Position numbers and translations under genes: made by a program. The notes under the pieces were generated by a model. It did not search any database. It was not told the origin of the DNA and saw only the letters and a list, made by a program, of their open reading frames with translations. Below are positions 42,891 through 51,439 of a stretch of 64,000 nt of DNA, in pieces. Source of the DNA: Hymenobacter properus (GTDB lineage Bacteria > Bacteroidota > Bacteroidia > Cytophagales > Hymenobacteraceae); assembly GCF_015694735.1 (NCBI RefSeq), contig NZ_JADQDP010000003.1, positions 62,001 through 126,000 of the forward strand, in the 5' to 3' direction. Position 1 is the stretch's first letter; every line of letters begins with the position of its first letter.

Positions 42891-42980
42891 TTACTTCTTC
42901 TTGTGGCGGTTCTTGCGCAGGCGCTTCTTGCGCTTGTGGGTGGCAATCTTATGACGCTTTCTTTTTTTACCGCAGGGCAT
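42891..42980 (-). CDS. AURKAIP1/COX24-domain 29-residue basic protein
   Basis: A complete 29-codon gene, ATG 42980 to TAA 42891. The product begins MPCGKKRKRHKIATHKRKKR and ends LRKNRHKKK; two thirds of the residues are Lys, Arg or His. It matches the tiny AURKAIP1/COX24-domain proteins that are conserved in Bacteroidota and thought to be ribosome associated. It is too short for most gene finders. It lies upstream of rng, whose product acts on rRNA, which may not be chance. Confidence 0.85.
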   Translation of the reverse strand: MPCGKKRKRHKIATHKRKKRLRKNRHKKK

Positions 42981-43007
42981 GATGCTTGGGGGTTAAGTTG
43001 GGTTGAT

Positions 43008-43106
43008 GTATCTGTTTTTTTGTTTGTGGTTTTTAGTTATTTGTCTTTGGCTTTATCCAATTCTAATGAACTGCCAAAAACCAAAAACAACCAACCAAAA
43101 ACCTAC
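43008..43106. repeat. Long-armed inverted repeat, class S copy 3
   Basis: A T/G-rich left arm (TTTTTTTGTTTGTGGTTTTT region) faces an A/C-rich right arm (CCAAAAACCAAAAACAACCA region). Pairing is imperfect. It lies between the TPR gene and the 29-codon gene and slightly overlaps the TPR gene end. Confidence 0.55.
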
Positions 43107-44068
43107 TTCAATTTGGCAATTTCCTCTTCTACCGAAGCGGCCAGCGCCGGGTCGTTGCTGAGGCTTTTGGCGGTGAGGAATGCCTGCTTGGCTTCGGCTT
43201 TGGCACCGGTGCGGGCCAAAGTTACGCCGAGGTAAAATTGGCCGTTCACATTTTTCGGATTGACTTTCACCAAGTCCTTGAAACGTTGCACGGCTTTGTC
43301 GTACTGGTTGCTTTGCACCGCCAAGATGCCCATATTGTAGAGGGCCTTCTCGTTGCGGGGGTCAACTTCCAGCACTTCGCGCAGATAGGAAATACCCTGA
43401 ACGGGGTTGTCGGAGGCCATGTAGGCCATGCCGAGGTTGGTTTTGGCGTCGAGGTTGCCGGGTTCTTTCTCCAGCACTTTAGCATACAGCTCGCGCGTTT
43501 TGCCTCCAAGCAATTTCACCCGCTCGTCGGTGGCCGCGAAGCTAAAGGCCTGGTAGTAAGCGTCGGCGGCCTGCTGCCAGTTAGCGGCAGTGGGCTTGGC
43601 CAAGGCCACTTGCTCCAGGTAATAGCCAGCGCTGTCGAACCGCTCCACACCGTTGTAGCGGCGGGCCAGGGTGGTAGCCACCGTGGCCTTGGCAGCGGGC
43701 GTAGCGGCGGCGTTGTATTCCTTCAGCAGGCGGTTTAGCTCCTGGCGCTGGGCAGCCGTAGCGGCGGTGTGCGGCGCGGCGGCCGTGCCCGTGGCGCTGT
43801 GGTCGTGCCCGTCATCGTCGGAGTGCGCGCCGCCGTTGTCGGTGGCGGTAGCTGGCACCGGGCCCGAGGAAGCCTCCGTTTTGGAGCCGTTGGTTTTGGA
43901 GCCACCGCCGTCGCGGTTGGCCGTGGCGGCCGCGTCCTTGCTTAGCTCCGAACGGCTTTCCTTGGGCTTCATGATGCCTTTCGGCAACACAAAAAGCCCG
44001 CCCACCAGCGCAAGCGCCGCGGCAAGGACAATTAGTTGGTGCGAAGTAGAACGGGACGTTGTGGCCAT
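43103..44068 (-). CDS. Membrane-anchored tetratricopeptide repeat protein
   Basis: A 321-residue protein with one transmembrane helix near residues 12-30 (LIVLAAALALVGGLFVLPKG), a low-complexity Ser/Thr/Gly/His linker (about 35-105) and TPR repeats from about residue 145 (for example NLDAKTNLGMAYMASDNPVQ, EKALYNMGILAVQSNQYDKA, NVNGQFYLGVTLARTGAKAE). It probably scaffolds protein complexes at the envelope. It lies downstream of the HU gene on the same strand. Confidence 0.88.
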   Translation of the reverse strand: MATTSRSTSHQLIVLAAALALVGGLFVLPKGIMKPKESRSELSKDAAATANRDGGGSKTNGSKTEASSGPVPATATDNGGAHSDDDGHDHSATGTAAAPHTAATAAQRQELNRLLKEYNAAATPAAKATVATTLARRYNGVERFDSAGYYLEQVALAKPTAANWQQAADAYYQAFSFAATDERVKLLGGKTRELYAKVLEKEPGNLDAKTNLGMAYMASDNPVQGISYLREVLEVDPRNEKALYNMGILAVQSNQYDKAVQRFKDLVKVNPKNVNGQFYLGVTLARTGAKAEAKQAFLTAKSLSNDPALAASVEEEIAKLK

Positions 44069-44189
44069 GGCTGAAAAAAACCGGCCGCCGGGGCTTTCCC
44101 TTGCGGAAAAGACACCGGCGGCGCGGCCGGCAATTTTCAGTGGTTTTTAGTCAATGACTGCCAACCACTAACCGTTAATCATTGATAGA

Positions 44190-44498
44190 CTAAGCTTTAG
44201 CAGCGGTCGACTTTACTTTCTTGCTGTTTTTGATTTTAGCAACGAAAGTCTTCGAAGGCTTGAAGCTCGGGATGTAGTGCTCCTCGATGATGAGCGACGT
44301 GTTTTTCGAGATGTTGCGGGCCACTTTCCGGGCGCGCTTCTTGTTGACAAATGAGCCGAAGCCACGAACATAGATGTTGTTGCCTTCGGTCATGGAATCT
44401 TTCACGACTTTGAAGAAAGCCTCAACAGTCATCAATACGTCTGCTTTCTCGATGCCGGTCTTGGTGGAGATTTCGGCGATTACCTCAGCTTTAGTCAC
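44190..44498 (-). CDS. HU-family DNA-binding protein
   Basis: A 102-residue nucleoid protein of the HU/IHF family: MTKAEVIAEISTKTGIEKAD, the dimer core VEAFFKVVKDSMTEGNNIYV, the RGFGSFVNKKR segment and the DNA-binding arm. The C-terminus has a Lys-rich tail (KIKNSKKVKSTAAKA) longer than in E. coli HU. It is divergent from mutY and has a consensus promoter. Confidence 0.94.
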   Translation of the reverse strand: MTKAEVIAEISTKTGIEKADVLMTVEAFFKVVKDSMTEGNNIYVRGFGSFVNKKRARKVARNISKNTSLIIEEHYIPSFKPSKTFVAKIKNSKKVKSTAAKA

Positions 44499-44607
44499 GT
44501 TGGTATGGTACTTAGGTGGTTGAAAAAATTACGTTTTTAGGCAAAAAAATCCCGAATTCCAGCGTAAGCCTTTGCCTGGTAGGCGGTTCGCCCTCGAATT
44601 GGGGCCA

Positions 44608-44638
44608 CAAAGGTAACCCCATTTTTTCGTTTTACCAA
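44608..44638 (-). promoter_or_regulatory. Promoter of the HU gene
   Basis: Minus-strand TTG (44638-44636), 20-nt spacer, TACCTTTG (44615-44608), a full match to the Bacteroidota consensus. The leader is about 100 nt. Confidence 0.7.
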
Positions 44639-44687
44639 TGTACCCTCCCAAACAAAGGCTGGGCACAATTTATTCTCTTTCAAAATT

Positions 44688-45782
44688 TTGGCAAAAACCC
44701 TTTCCCGTCCTTCCTTTCTCGCGTCGGCCCTGCTAGCCTGGTACCCGCGCCACCACCGCGACCTGCCCTGGCGCCATACCCGCGACCCGTACGCCATCTG
44801 GCTGTCGGAGGTCATTTTGCAGCAAACCCGTGTGGCTCAGGGCCTCCCCTACTATGAAACCTTCCTGGCGGCTTACCCCACGGTGCAGGCGCTAGCCGCC
44901 GCGCCCGAGGCAGAGGTGCTGCGCTATTGGCAAGGCCTGGGCTACTACTCGCGGGCCCGCAACATGCACCGCACCGCCCAGCAAGTTGTGGCCGAATACG
45001 GCGGCAAATTTCCCGACTCCTACACCGAGTTGCTGAAGCTGCGCGGGATAGGCCCGTACACAGCCGCGGCTATTGCCTCCTTCGCGTTCGACGAGGCTGT
45101 AGCCGTGCTCGACGGCAACGTGTACCGGGTGCTGGCGCGCATTTTCGGGCTGCATTCCGACATCGCGGCGCCCAGTTCGCGCAAGGAGTTTCAGGCGGTG
45201 GCCGACCAGCACATTCCCGCTACCGCACCGGCTGACTTCAACCAGGCCATTATGGAGTTTGGGGCCATTCAGTGCACGCCGCTCAAGCCCGACTGCCTGT
45301 TTTGCCCGCTGCAAAGCCAATGCTGGGCGTTTCAGCACGGGCAGGTGGCGCTGCTGCCGGTGAAGAGCAAGGCCAAGGCGGCGCGCACGCGCTACTTCCA
45401 CTACTTCGTGCTGCGCCACGGCGAGCAAACCTACTTGCGCGAACGGCGCGAGAAAGACATCTGGCAGGGCCTCTACGACTTTGCTTTGGCCGAAACCGCC
45501 ACGCCGGAGTTGCCGGCCGCTGAATTGGTGCGCCACCTCGATGCCCTAGGTGCCTCTCTGGACACCAGCCTGGCATCGGAGCCCACTATGGCTTACCGCC
45601 ACGTGCTGAGCCACCAGAAGCTGGAGGTGCGCTTTCATCCAATGGCGTTGGCGGAGCCGCTGCCCGAGGCGGCGTTGCGTGACTTAGGGCTGCGGGCTTA
45701 CTCGGTAGAGGAAATCGAGGCCCTGCCCAAGCCGCAACTGATTGCTAATTATGTTGAGCAGAATATCAGGCCATTGCTTTAA
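44688..45782 (+). CDS. A/G-specific adenine glycosylase MutY
   Basis: Removes adenine mispaired with 8-oxoguanine, 364 residues, apparently from a TTG start at 44688 as no ATG is suitably placed. Motifs: DLPWRHTRDPYAIWLSEVIL and QQTRV (catalytic Glu), helix-hairpin-helix LRGIGPYTAAAIASF, VLDGNVYRVLARIFGL with the catalytic Asp, and the [4Fe-4S] motif CTPLKPDCLFCPLQSQC. The C-terminal NUDIX-like domain is present. Followed by ssb and gldD, as in other Bacteroidota. Confidence 0.95.
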   Translation: MAKTLSRPSFLASALLAWYPRHHRDLPWRHTRDPYAIWLSEVILQQTRVAQGLPYYETFLAAYPTVQALAAAPEAEVLRYWQGLGYYSRARNMHRTAQQVVAEYGGKFPDSYTELLKLRGIGPYTAAAIASFAFDEAVAVLDGNVYRVLARIFGLHSDIAAPSSRKEFQAVADQHIPATAPADFNQAIMEFGAIQCTPLKPDCLFCPLQSQCWAFQHGQVALLPVKSKAKAARTRYFHYFVLRHGEQTYLRERREKDIWQGLYDFALAETATPELPAAELVRHLDALGASLDTSLASEPTMAYRHVLSHQKLEVRFHPMALAEPLPEAALRDLGLRAYSVEEIEALPKPQLIANYVEQNIRPLL

Positions 45783-45826
45783 CCAATATTTTTAGATTTT
45801 TTGGCAAAAATTATTAGCAAAAGGTA

Positions 45827-45856
45827 TTGCTTTCCCGGTTCAAGCTATTATCTTTG
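45827..45856 (+). promoter_or_regulatory. Promoter of ssb
   Basis: TTG (45827-45829), 19-nt spacer, TATCTTTG (45849-45856): an exact match to the Bacteroidota TTG-N19-TAnnTTTG consensus, 57 nt before the ssb start. Confidence 0.75.
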
Positions 45857-45912
45857 AGACAAGAACAAGCCGGGTGGCTTGCTCGATTCTGTATTTCCTA
45901 ACGTGCAATAAT

Positions 45913-46347
45913 ATGGCCGGAGTGAACAAGGTGATTTTGGTAGGCAACCTGGGGAAAGACCCCGAAGTGCGCCATTTGGAAGGTGGTGTGAGCGTGGCTC
46001 ATTTCACCCTCGCTACCAACGACTATTACAAGGACAAGCAAGGCAACCGCGTGGAGCGCACCGAGTGGCACAACATCTCGGCCTGGCGCGGCTTGGCCGA
46101 CATGGCTGACAAATACCTCAAAAAGGGCCAGCAGGTGTATATCGAGGGCAAGCTGCGCACCCGCCAGTACCAGGACAAGGACCAGCAGACGCGCTACATC
46201 ACCGAAATCATTGCTGATGAAATTTCGATGCTGGGCGGCCGTCCGCAGGGTGCGGGCGCCGCCGCTGGCGAAAGCAACGGCACCGCGCCGGCCGAAACGC
46301 AGCAGACCTTCCGGCAGGAGCCGGAGCTGGACCAGCTGCCGTTCTGA
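45913..46347 (+). CDS. Single-stranded DNA-binding protein
   Basis: Coats single-stranded DNA in replication and repair, 144 residues from ATG 45913 ([20 protein letters not shown]). OB-fold motifs include [20 protein letters not shown] and [20 protein letters not shown]. The C-terminus ends in the acidic partner-binding tip ELDQLPF. It lies between mutY and gldD; the gldE gene usually found after ssb in flavobacteria is absent. Confidence 0.96.
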   Translation: MAGVNKVILVGNLGKDPEVRHLEGGVSVAHFTLATNDYYKDKQGNRVERTEWHNISAWRGLADMADKYLKKGQQVYIEGKLRTRQYQDKDQQTRYITEIIADEISMLGGRPQGAGAAAGESNGTAPAETQQTFRQEPELDQLPF

Positions 46348-46408
46348 ATACCGGGAGTTGGACTGACGGGCCTGTGGCTGCAGCTGTCCAAATCGATTAT
46401 AAGCAAGG

Positions 46409-46436
46409 AGCCCTGGCACTGTGCCGGGGCTTTTTT
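46409..46436 (+). terminator. Terminator of ssb
   Basis: AGCCCTGGCAC pairs with GTGCCGGGGCT around TGT and is followed by TTTTTT. Confidence 0.85.
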
Positions 46437-46451
46437 CGTTGCCGGACTGGT

Positions 46452-46459
46452 TACCTTTG
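46452..46459 (+). promoter_or_regulatory. -7 element of gldD
   Basis: TACCTTTG matches TAnnTTTG, 45 nt before the gldD start and just after the ssb terminator. No TTG lies at 19-21 nt. Confidence 0.45.
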
Positions 46460-46503
46460 AAATCAGGAAGGCTGGGGCGCTTTAAGCTGAGGCCGCTTTT
46501 TGC

Positions 46504-47091
46504 ATGAGATATTTTTCAACCGTGGCGGGGCTACTGGGGCTGGCGCTATTGACTAGCTGTTCGTCGACGCCGGATTTTACGCCCAAGCCCAAGGGCTACA
46601 ACCGCATCGATTTGCCCGCGCACCGCTACCAGGAGCTACCGGGCGGGCACCCGTATTCGTTTGAGTATTCAAAAGAAGCGGTGATAAAGCGCGACTCCTC
46701 TTATATGGCGCAGCCGCACTGGCTGAACGTGTACTACCCCAAGCTGCACGCCAACGTGCAGATTACTTACATGGACGTGCAGCGTGACCGGCGCCTCTAT
46801 AATAAGATGATGGAGGACGCGCGCAAGCTTACGGGCAAGCACGAAATCAAGGCCACGGCCATTGATGAACGCATTTTGCGCACGCCGAGCGGCATGAAGG
46901 CGTCGGTGTTTGAACTGCAGGGTGAGGTGCCAAGCCAGTTTCAGTTTTACACCACCGACAGCACCAAGCACTTCCTGCGCGGCGCGCTCTATTTCCGCAC
47001 GGCCACGGCCAACGACTCGCTGGCCCCGGTGATTGAGTACGTGAAGACGGACATGGTGCGGATGCTGAATACGCTTAAGTATAAAAATTGA
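46504..47091 (+). CDS. Gliding motility lipoprotein GldD
   Basis: A 195-residue lipoprotein required for gliding and T9SS function. The signal ends in lipobox LTSC (Cys19). Family motifs: PKGYNRIDLPAHRYQELPGG, YPKLHANVQITYMDVQRD and FQFYTTDSTKHFLRGALYFR. Linkage to ssb and mutY is conserved among Bacteroidota, but gldE is missing between ssb and gldD. A long inverted repeat begins at its stop codon. Confidence 0.95.
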   Translation: MRYFSTVAGLLGLALLTSCSSTPDFTPKPKGYNRIDLPAHRYQELPGGHPYSFEYSKEAVIKRDSSYMAQPHWLNVYYPKLHANVQITYMDVQRDRRLYNKMMEDARKLTGKHEIKATAIDERILRTPSGMKASVFELQGEVPSQFQFYTTDSTKHFLRGALYFRTATANDSLAPVIEYVKTDMVRMLNTLKYKN

Positions 47092-47178
47092 GCCATAAGC
47101 TTTCAGCCACAAGCTGCAAGCTTATCCCCATAACTATCCAGCCGAAAGCTTGCAGCTTGTAGCTGACGGCTTGTAGCT
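47091..47178. repeat. Long-armed inverted repeat, class S copy 4
   Basis: Left arm 47091-47123 and right arm 47146-47178 (33 nt each). The innermost 14 bases (AAGCTGCAAGCTT) pair perfectly; outer parts are repeats of AGCTACAAGC-like units with mismatches. It begins at the last base of the gldD stop codon and ends just before the recG start. Confidence 0.75.
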
Positions 47179-47183
47179 AATCA

Positions 47184-49283
47184 ATGAGTAATTTTTTTAA
47201 CACCCGGCTGGAGTTTTTGCGCTCGGTGGGCAGCCTGCAGCGGGCGCAGCTGCTGGGCAAAGAGCTGAACCTGTTTACTTACGGGGACCTGATTCAGCGC
47301 TACCCCTTTCGGTACCTTGACCGGACGCAGGTGTACAAGGTGGCCGACCTCCACGATGACCTCTCCTATGTGCAGGTGCGCGGCGTGCTGCGCGGCAAGG
47401 AACTGGTGGGCGAAGGTCCCAAGCAGCGCCTGACGGCCAAGGTGGGCGACGGCACCGGCGAGCTTGAACTGGTATGGTTCAAAGGCATTAAGTGGGTGCA
47501 GCAGGTGGCCAAAAACAACCAGGAGTACATTGTTTTCGGCAAGCCCACGATGTTCAACGGCCGGCCACAGATGGCGCACCCGGAGCTGGAGGAGGTGAGC
47601 GAGAACAAGCCTGGCCAGAGCTTTTTGCAGCCGGTTTATAACACGTCGGAGAAGCTTAAGAACTACCACCGCATCGACAGCAAGGCCATTATGCGGATGG
47701 TGGCGGAGCTGCTGAAACTGGCGCAGCCGCACATTCAGGAGTCATTGTCGCCGGCCCTGATTGAGCATTACGGACTGATGCCCAAGGCGCAGGCCCTGCA
47801 GCAGATACACTTTCCGCAGAGCCCCGAGCTGCTGGCAGCGGCCAAGTTCCGGCTGAAGTTCGAGGAGCTGTTTTTTGTGCAGCTCAAGCTGCTGCGGCAG
47901 CGCGACCAGCGCAAGGTGACGCTGGCCGGGCAGATTTTCAAGGAAGTGCCCACGTTGGTCGACTTCTACAAAAACCACCTCACCTTCGACCTGACCGGCG
48001 CGCAGAAGCGGGTTATACACGACATTTACAAGGACTTCTGCGCGGGCAAGCAGATGAACCGGCTGTTACAGGGCGACGTGGGTTCGGGCAAAACCATCGT
48101 GGCTTTTATCTCAATGCTGATGGCGGCCGACAACGGGGCGCAAAGCTGCCTGATGGCGCCCACCGAAATTCTGGCCGACCAACACTACGTGGGCCTGAAG
48201 GTGTACGCCGATGCGCTGGGCATCAAGATTGGCAAACTCACGGGCAGCACCCGCCCTGCCGAGCGCCGCGTGCTGCACGAAGAACTGCGCAACGGCACCA
48301 TGCACATGCTGGTGGGCACCCACGCCCTACTGGAAGACGTGGTGCAGTTCCGCAACCTGGGCCTCACCATCATGGACGAGCAGCACCGCTTTGGGGTGGC
48401 GCAACGCTCGAAGCTGTGGCAGAAAAACCCGCACGTCATCCCGCACGTGCTGGTGATGACGGCCACGCCCATTCCGCGCACGCTGGCCATGACCTTGTAT
48501 GGCGACTTGGACGTGAGCGTGATTGACGAGCTGCCGGCCGGCCGCAAGCCCATCGTGACGGTGCACCGCTTCGATGCCAACCGCTTGAAAGTGTTCGAGT
48601 TTATCCGAGACCAGGTGAAGATTGGGCGGCAGGTGTACATCGTGTACCCGCTGATTGAGGAGTCGGAAACGATGGACTATAAGGACCTGACCGACGGCTA
48701 CGAGAGCGTGGCACGGGCCTTTCCAGAGATGCAAATCAGCATCGTGCACGGGCGCATGAAGGCCGAGGAAAAGGACTACGAGATGCAGCGCTTCCTCAAG
48801 CGCGAGACGCAGATAATGGTGGCCACTACCGTGATTGAGGTGGGCGTGAACGTGCCCAACGCCTCGGTGATGGTGATAGAATCGGCTGAGCGGTTTGGGC
48901 TCTCGCAGCTGCACCAGCTGCGCGGGCGCGTGGGCCGCGGCGCCGACCAGAGCTACTGCATCCTGATGACGGGCTTCAAGCTCAGTAAGGATGCCCGCAC
49001 TCGCCTTGAAACGATGGTACGCACCAACAACGGCTTCGAAATTGCCGACATCGACCTGAAGCTGCGCGGCCCGGGCGACCTGATGGGCACCCAGCAAAGC
49101 GGCGTACTCGACCTGCTGATTGCCGACCTGGCCAAAGACGGCCGCATTCTGAGCGAAAGCCGGGCTGCCGCCCAGGCCCTGCTGGCCGAAGACCCGAACC
49201 TGACCCATCCCGAAAATGCCAACATCCGGCGGCACATTGAGAGCTTACCGGCTACGGCCGTGAATTGGAGCCGAATCAGCTAA
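47184..49283 (+). CDS. ATP-dependent DNA helicase RecG
   Basis: Regresses stalled forks and moves Holliday junctions, 699 residues. It has an N-terminal wedge OB domain (YVQVRGVLRGKELVGEGPKQ), Walker A LLQGDVGSGKTIVAF, motif II IMDEQHRFG, motif III LVMTATPIPRTLAMT, and motif VI QLHQLRGRVGRG. Length and order are canonical. It follows gldD with an inverted repeat in the gap. Confidence 0.97.
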   Translation: MSNFFNTRLEFLRSVGSLQRAQLLGKELNLFTYGDLIQRYPFRYLDRTQVYKVADLHDDLSYVQVRGVLRGKELVGEGPKQRLTAKVGDGTGELELVWFKGIKWVQQVAKNNQEYIVFGKPTMFNGRPQMAHPELEEVSENKPGQSFLQPVYNTSEKLKNYHRIDSKAIMRMVAELLKLAQPHIQESLSPALIEHYGLMPKAQALQQIHFPQSPELLAAAKFRLKFEELFFVQLKLLRQRDQRKVTLAGQIFKEVPTLVDFYKNHLTFDLTGAQKRVIHDIYKDFCAGKQMNRLLQGDVGSGKTIVAFISMLMAADNGAQSCLMAPTEILADQHYVGLKVYADALGIKIGKLTGSTRPAERRVLHEELRNGTMHMLVGTHALLEDVVQFRNLGLTIMDEQHRFGVAQRSKLWQKNPHVIPHVLVMTATPIPRTLAMTLYGDLDVSVIDELPAGRKPIVTVHRFDANRLKVFEFIRDQVKIGRQVYIVYPLIEESETMDYKDLTDGYESVARAFPEMQISIVHGRMKAEEKDYEMQRFLKRETQIMVATTVIEVGVNVPNASVMVIESAERFGLSQLHQLRGRVGRGADQSYCILMTGFKLSKDARTRLETMVRTNNGFEIADIDLKLRGPGDLMGTQQSGVLDLLIADLAKDGRILSESRAAAQALLAEDPNLTHPENANIRRHIESLPATAVNWSRIS

Positions 49284-49351
49284 AGAAGATATTTCTTAAC
49301 GGGAGTAGGCCAAAAAAAAACGACTTGGTTAAAGTCGTTGGAATGTTCCGA

Positions 49352-49585
49352 TTAGAACAACTCGGTTATCAGGCCGCTGCCGCTCTGCTGGCGTTGCGGC
49401 GGGGTCTGCTCCTGGGTTGGTTTCACAGGTTCGGAAGTAAGCACTTGGTGCACCAATACAACCGAAGTATCAGTGTGGCCCTGGAACGTGTTGGATTGAG
49501 CGGCCGTGGCGGGTAGAGTCGTTTTAGCAAACTTACCGCCAATGATGAGGGCCGATAAGAGCGAGAACTTGAGAAGTGATTTCAT
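49352..49585 (-). CDS. Small secreted protein of unknown function
   Basis: A 77-residue protein with an apparent signal peptide (MKSLLKFSLLSALIIGGKFA) and a Thr/Gln/Pro-rich mature part (QVLTSEPVKPTQEQTPPQRQ). I recognise no family. A consensus promoter lies just upstream, which supports a real gene. It is convergent with recG. Confidence 0.6.
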   Translation of the reverse strand: MKSLLKFSLLSALIIGGKFAKTTLPATAAQSNTFQGHTDTSVVLVHQVLTSEPVKPTQEQTPPQRQQSGSGLITELF

Positions 49586-49610
49586 AATATCTATATATAA
49601 CGGCCGGATT

Positions 49611-49642
49611 CAAAGATAATGAAGTACCACGTTTTATTGCAG
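49611..49642 (-). promoter_or_regulatory. Promoter of the 77-residue protein gene
   Basis: Minus-strand CTG (49642-49640), 21-nt spacer, TATCTTTG (49618-49611), a full -7 match and near -33 match, about 26 nt before the start codon. Apart from this and the next promoter, 49586-49911 is empty. Confidence 0.5.
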
Positions 49643-49874
49643 CAGTACACCAAAACTTTATGGCCCAGCCGATTGGGAGCCAAAAGCAAAAATGAGGGTA
49701 GAGAAGCACTGGAAAAGGGCCTTCGCTTAAGACCAATCGACCAGCACAAAGTAAACGGCTCCCCTGTACGAGGGTGACGGAAATAGTGTTATGGTTCGGC
49801 TAACTTTTTCTTATCGCCACCTTACGTATGAGGGGCAAATCGTGGGAAATAGGGCTAAGAACGAGTGGAATGGC

Positions 49875-49882
49875 TACTTTTG
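49875..49882 (+). promoter_or_regulatory. -7 element of the gene at 49912
   Basis: TACTTTTG matches TAnnTTTG, 30 nt before ATG 49912. This position argues against starting the gene further upstream at 49828. Confidence 0.45.
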
Positions 49883-49911
49883 ACTGGCCAGTGAAGCTAA
49901 ATTTTTTATTT

Positions 49912-51384
49912 ATGATTCAATCACACGCAAAAATACTACTGCGGCGGGTATGCCTGTTGGGCACCATGGGCTGGGCGCTGGCCGCCGCGCCGGCTTGGGC
50001 GCAAAAAGTAAAGTCGACCCCGTTTAGCTACCTACCCGAGCAGGGTACCGACCGCTACGACATGCGGGTGCCGCGCAAGACCCTGCCCCTGGCCGACGGC
50101 TCAGGCTTTGTGATTCTGGCCCACCAGAGCGCAGGCGGCTACGCCGTGGAGCGCTACGACGCCGACCTGAAAAAGCAGTGGAGTACGACCATTCCGGTAT
50201 CGCCCGGCGAAACACTGGAAGCTTTCGGAAGGGGCGACAAGCAAGCGCTGGTGGTGTTGCACCACAAAGACGACGCCGGCCAGAACCTGGCCGTGGTGGC
50301 CGTGAACCTGCAGAGCGGCCAGCGCAGCCCCGCCAAAGTGGTGATGAGCGCCAGCCCGCGCGACCGGCGCCCCGGCGTATCCATCTCGCCCGACGGCAGC
50401 CGGCTGCTGGCTTTCCGCTACCTCACCTACGGGCAACAGGTGAAGAGCATTGCGGCCACGCTGTTTGACCAGAACGTGCTGCAGCTGGAAGAAAAAGCTT
50501 ACGATTTCCGCGACATCGGCGACTTTTTTTCGCCGGCCGTGCACGTAGCCAACGACGGCACACAGTACGTGACCTTGGTGAGCGACGGCATGAAGAAGCT
50601 GACCGTGCGCCGCTACCTGCCCGGCGCTAACAAGGAAGTGAAGGTGCTGGGCGTGCCGGTGGGCGGCGTGTTTGGCGGCCGCGCCGTGACCGTGCGCGAC
50701 ACTAAGTTCACGGTGCTGAACGATGGCAGCCTCTACGCCGCCGCGCTGTGCGCCGACTACCAAACCGGCGAGTACTACAGCCTGAAGGTGGTGAAGTACG
50801 ATTTCAGCGGCAACGGCGACATGAAATTCTCGCCGGAGTTCCGCTTCACGCCGGCTTACCTGGCCGAGGTGAGCAAGGCCAGCGGCGTGGATGTGAAGCG
50901 GCTGGACGATGTGTACCTCGGCGACTTGCTGCTCACGGCCGAAAAGCAACTGGTGGTGGTGGCCGAAAAGCACTACGAGGAAGGCGGCAGCGAGACGCCG
51001 GTGCACGCCCGCGAGCTGCACCTGTTTGGCTACAACGAATTTGGTGCGCCCACTTGGCACAGCCTCGTGGCCAAAGACCAGGTGGCCCCGGCCGTGGACG
51101 CCTACACCGGCATCGGCTACCGGGCAGCGGTGTTTGGCAACACCGTGCAGCTGCTCACGCTGGAAACGCTGGACAAAAAATCAGACCTCTACCTGCGCCG
51201 GGTGAATGCCCAAACCGGCGTGGTGAGCGCGCCCGAACGCCTCAAGCTGAACGTGGCCGATGACCGGCAGCTGGCCTACGTGAAAGATTTCACCGCCTGG
51301 CTAAGCGAGAAAACCATTGTGGGCGTGAGCCGGCCGAGCAAAAAATCGGCCGCGCTGCAGCTGGAGAAAATTGTGGTCAAGTAG
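49912..51384 (+). CDS. Secreted protein of unknown function
   Basis: A 490-residue protein from ATG 49912 (MIQSHAKILLRRVCLLGTMG) with a signal peptide ending PAWAQ. The mature part has many short strands with repeated segments such as LPLADGSGFVILAHQSAGGY, GVSISPDGSRLLAFRYLTYG and KQLVVVAEKHYEEGGSETPV, which suggests a beta-propeller-like fold. There is no T9SS tail or catalytic motif I can name. Confidence 0.8.
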   Translation: MIQSHAKILLRRVCLLGTMGWALAAAPAWAQKVKSTPFSYLPEQGTDRYDMRVPRKTLPLADGSGFVILAHQSAGGYAVERYDADLKKQWSTTIPVSPGETLEAFGRGDKQALVVLHHKDDAGQNLAVVAVNLQSGQRSPAKVVMSASPRDRRPGVSISPDGSRLLAFRYLTYGQQVKSIAATLFDQNVLQLEEKAYDFRDIGDFFSPAVHVANDGTQYVTLVSDGMKKLTVRRYLPGANKEVKVLGVPVGGVFGGRAVTVRDTKFTVLNDGSLYAAALCADYQTGEYYSLKVVKYDFSGNGDMKFSPEFRFTPAYLAEVSKASGVDVKRLDDVYLGDLLLTAEKQLVVVAEKHYEEGGSETPVHARELHLFGYNEFGAPTWHSLVAKDQVAPAVDAYTGIGYRAAVFGNTVQLLTLETLDKKSDLYLRRVNAQTGVVSAPERLKLNVADDRQLAYVKDFTAWLSEKTIVGVSRPSKKSAALQLEKIVVK

Positions 51385-51439
51385 CACGATTAATTTACTG
51401 ATTAACACACCACTCAATTAGTTAGCCCAGTAACAAAAT

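Noticed and set aside
44560..44620. tRNA-like string with GGTTCG near the HU promoter
   Set aside because: No acceptor or anticodon stem can be drawn around it, and it overlaps a good promoter.
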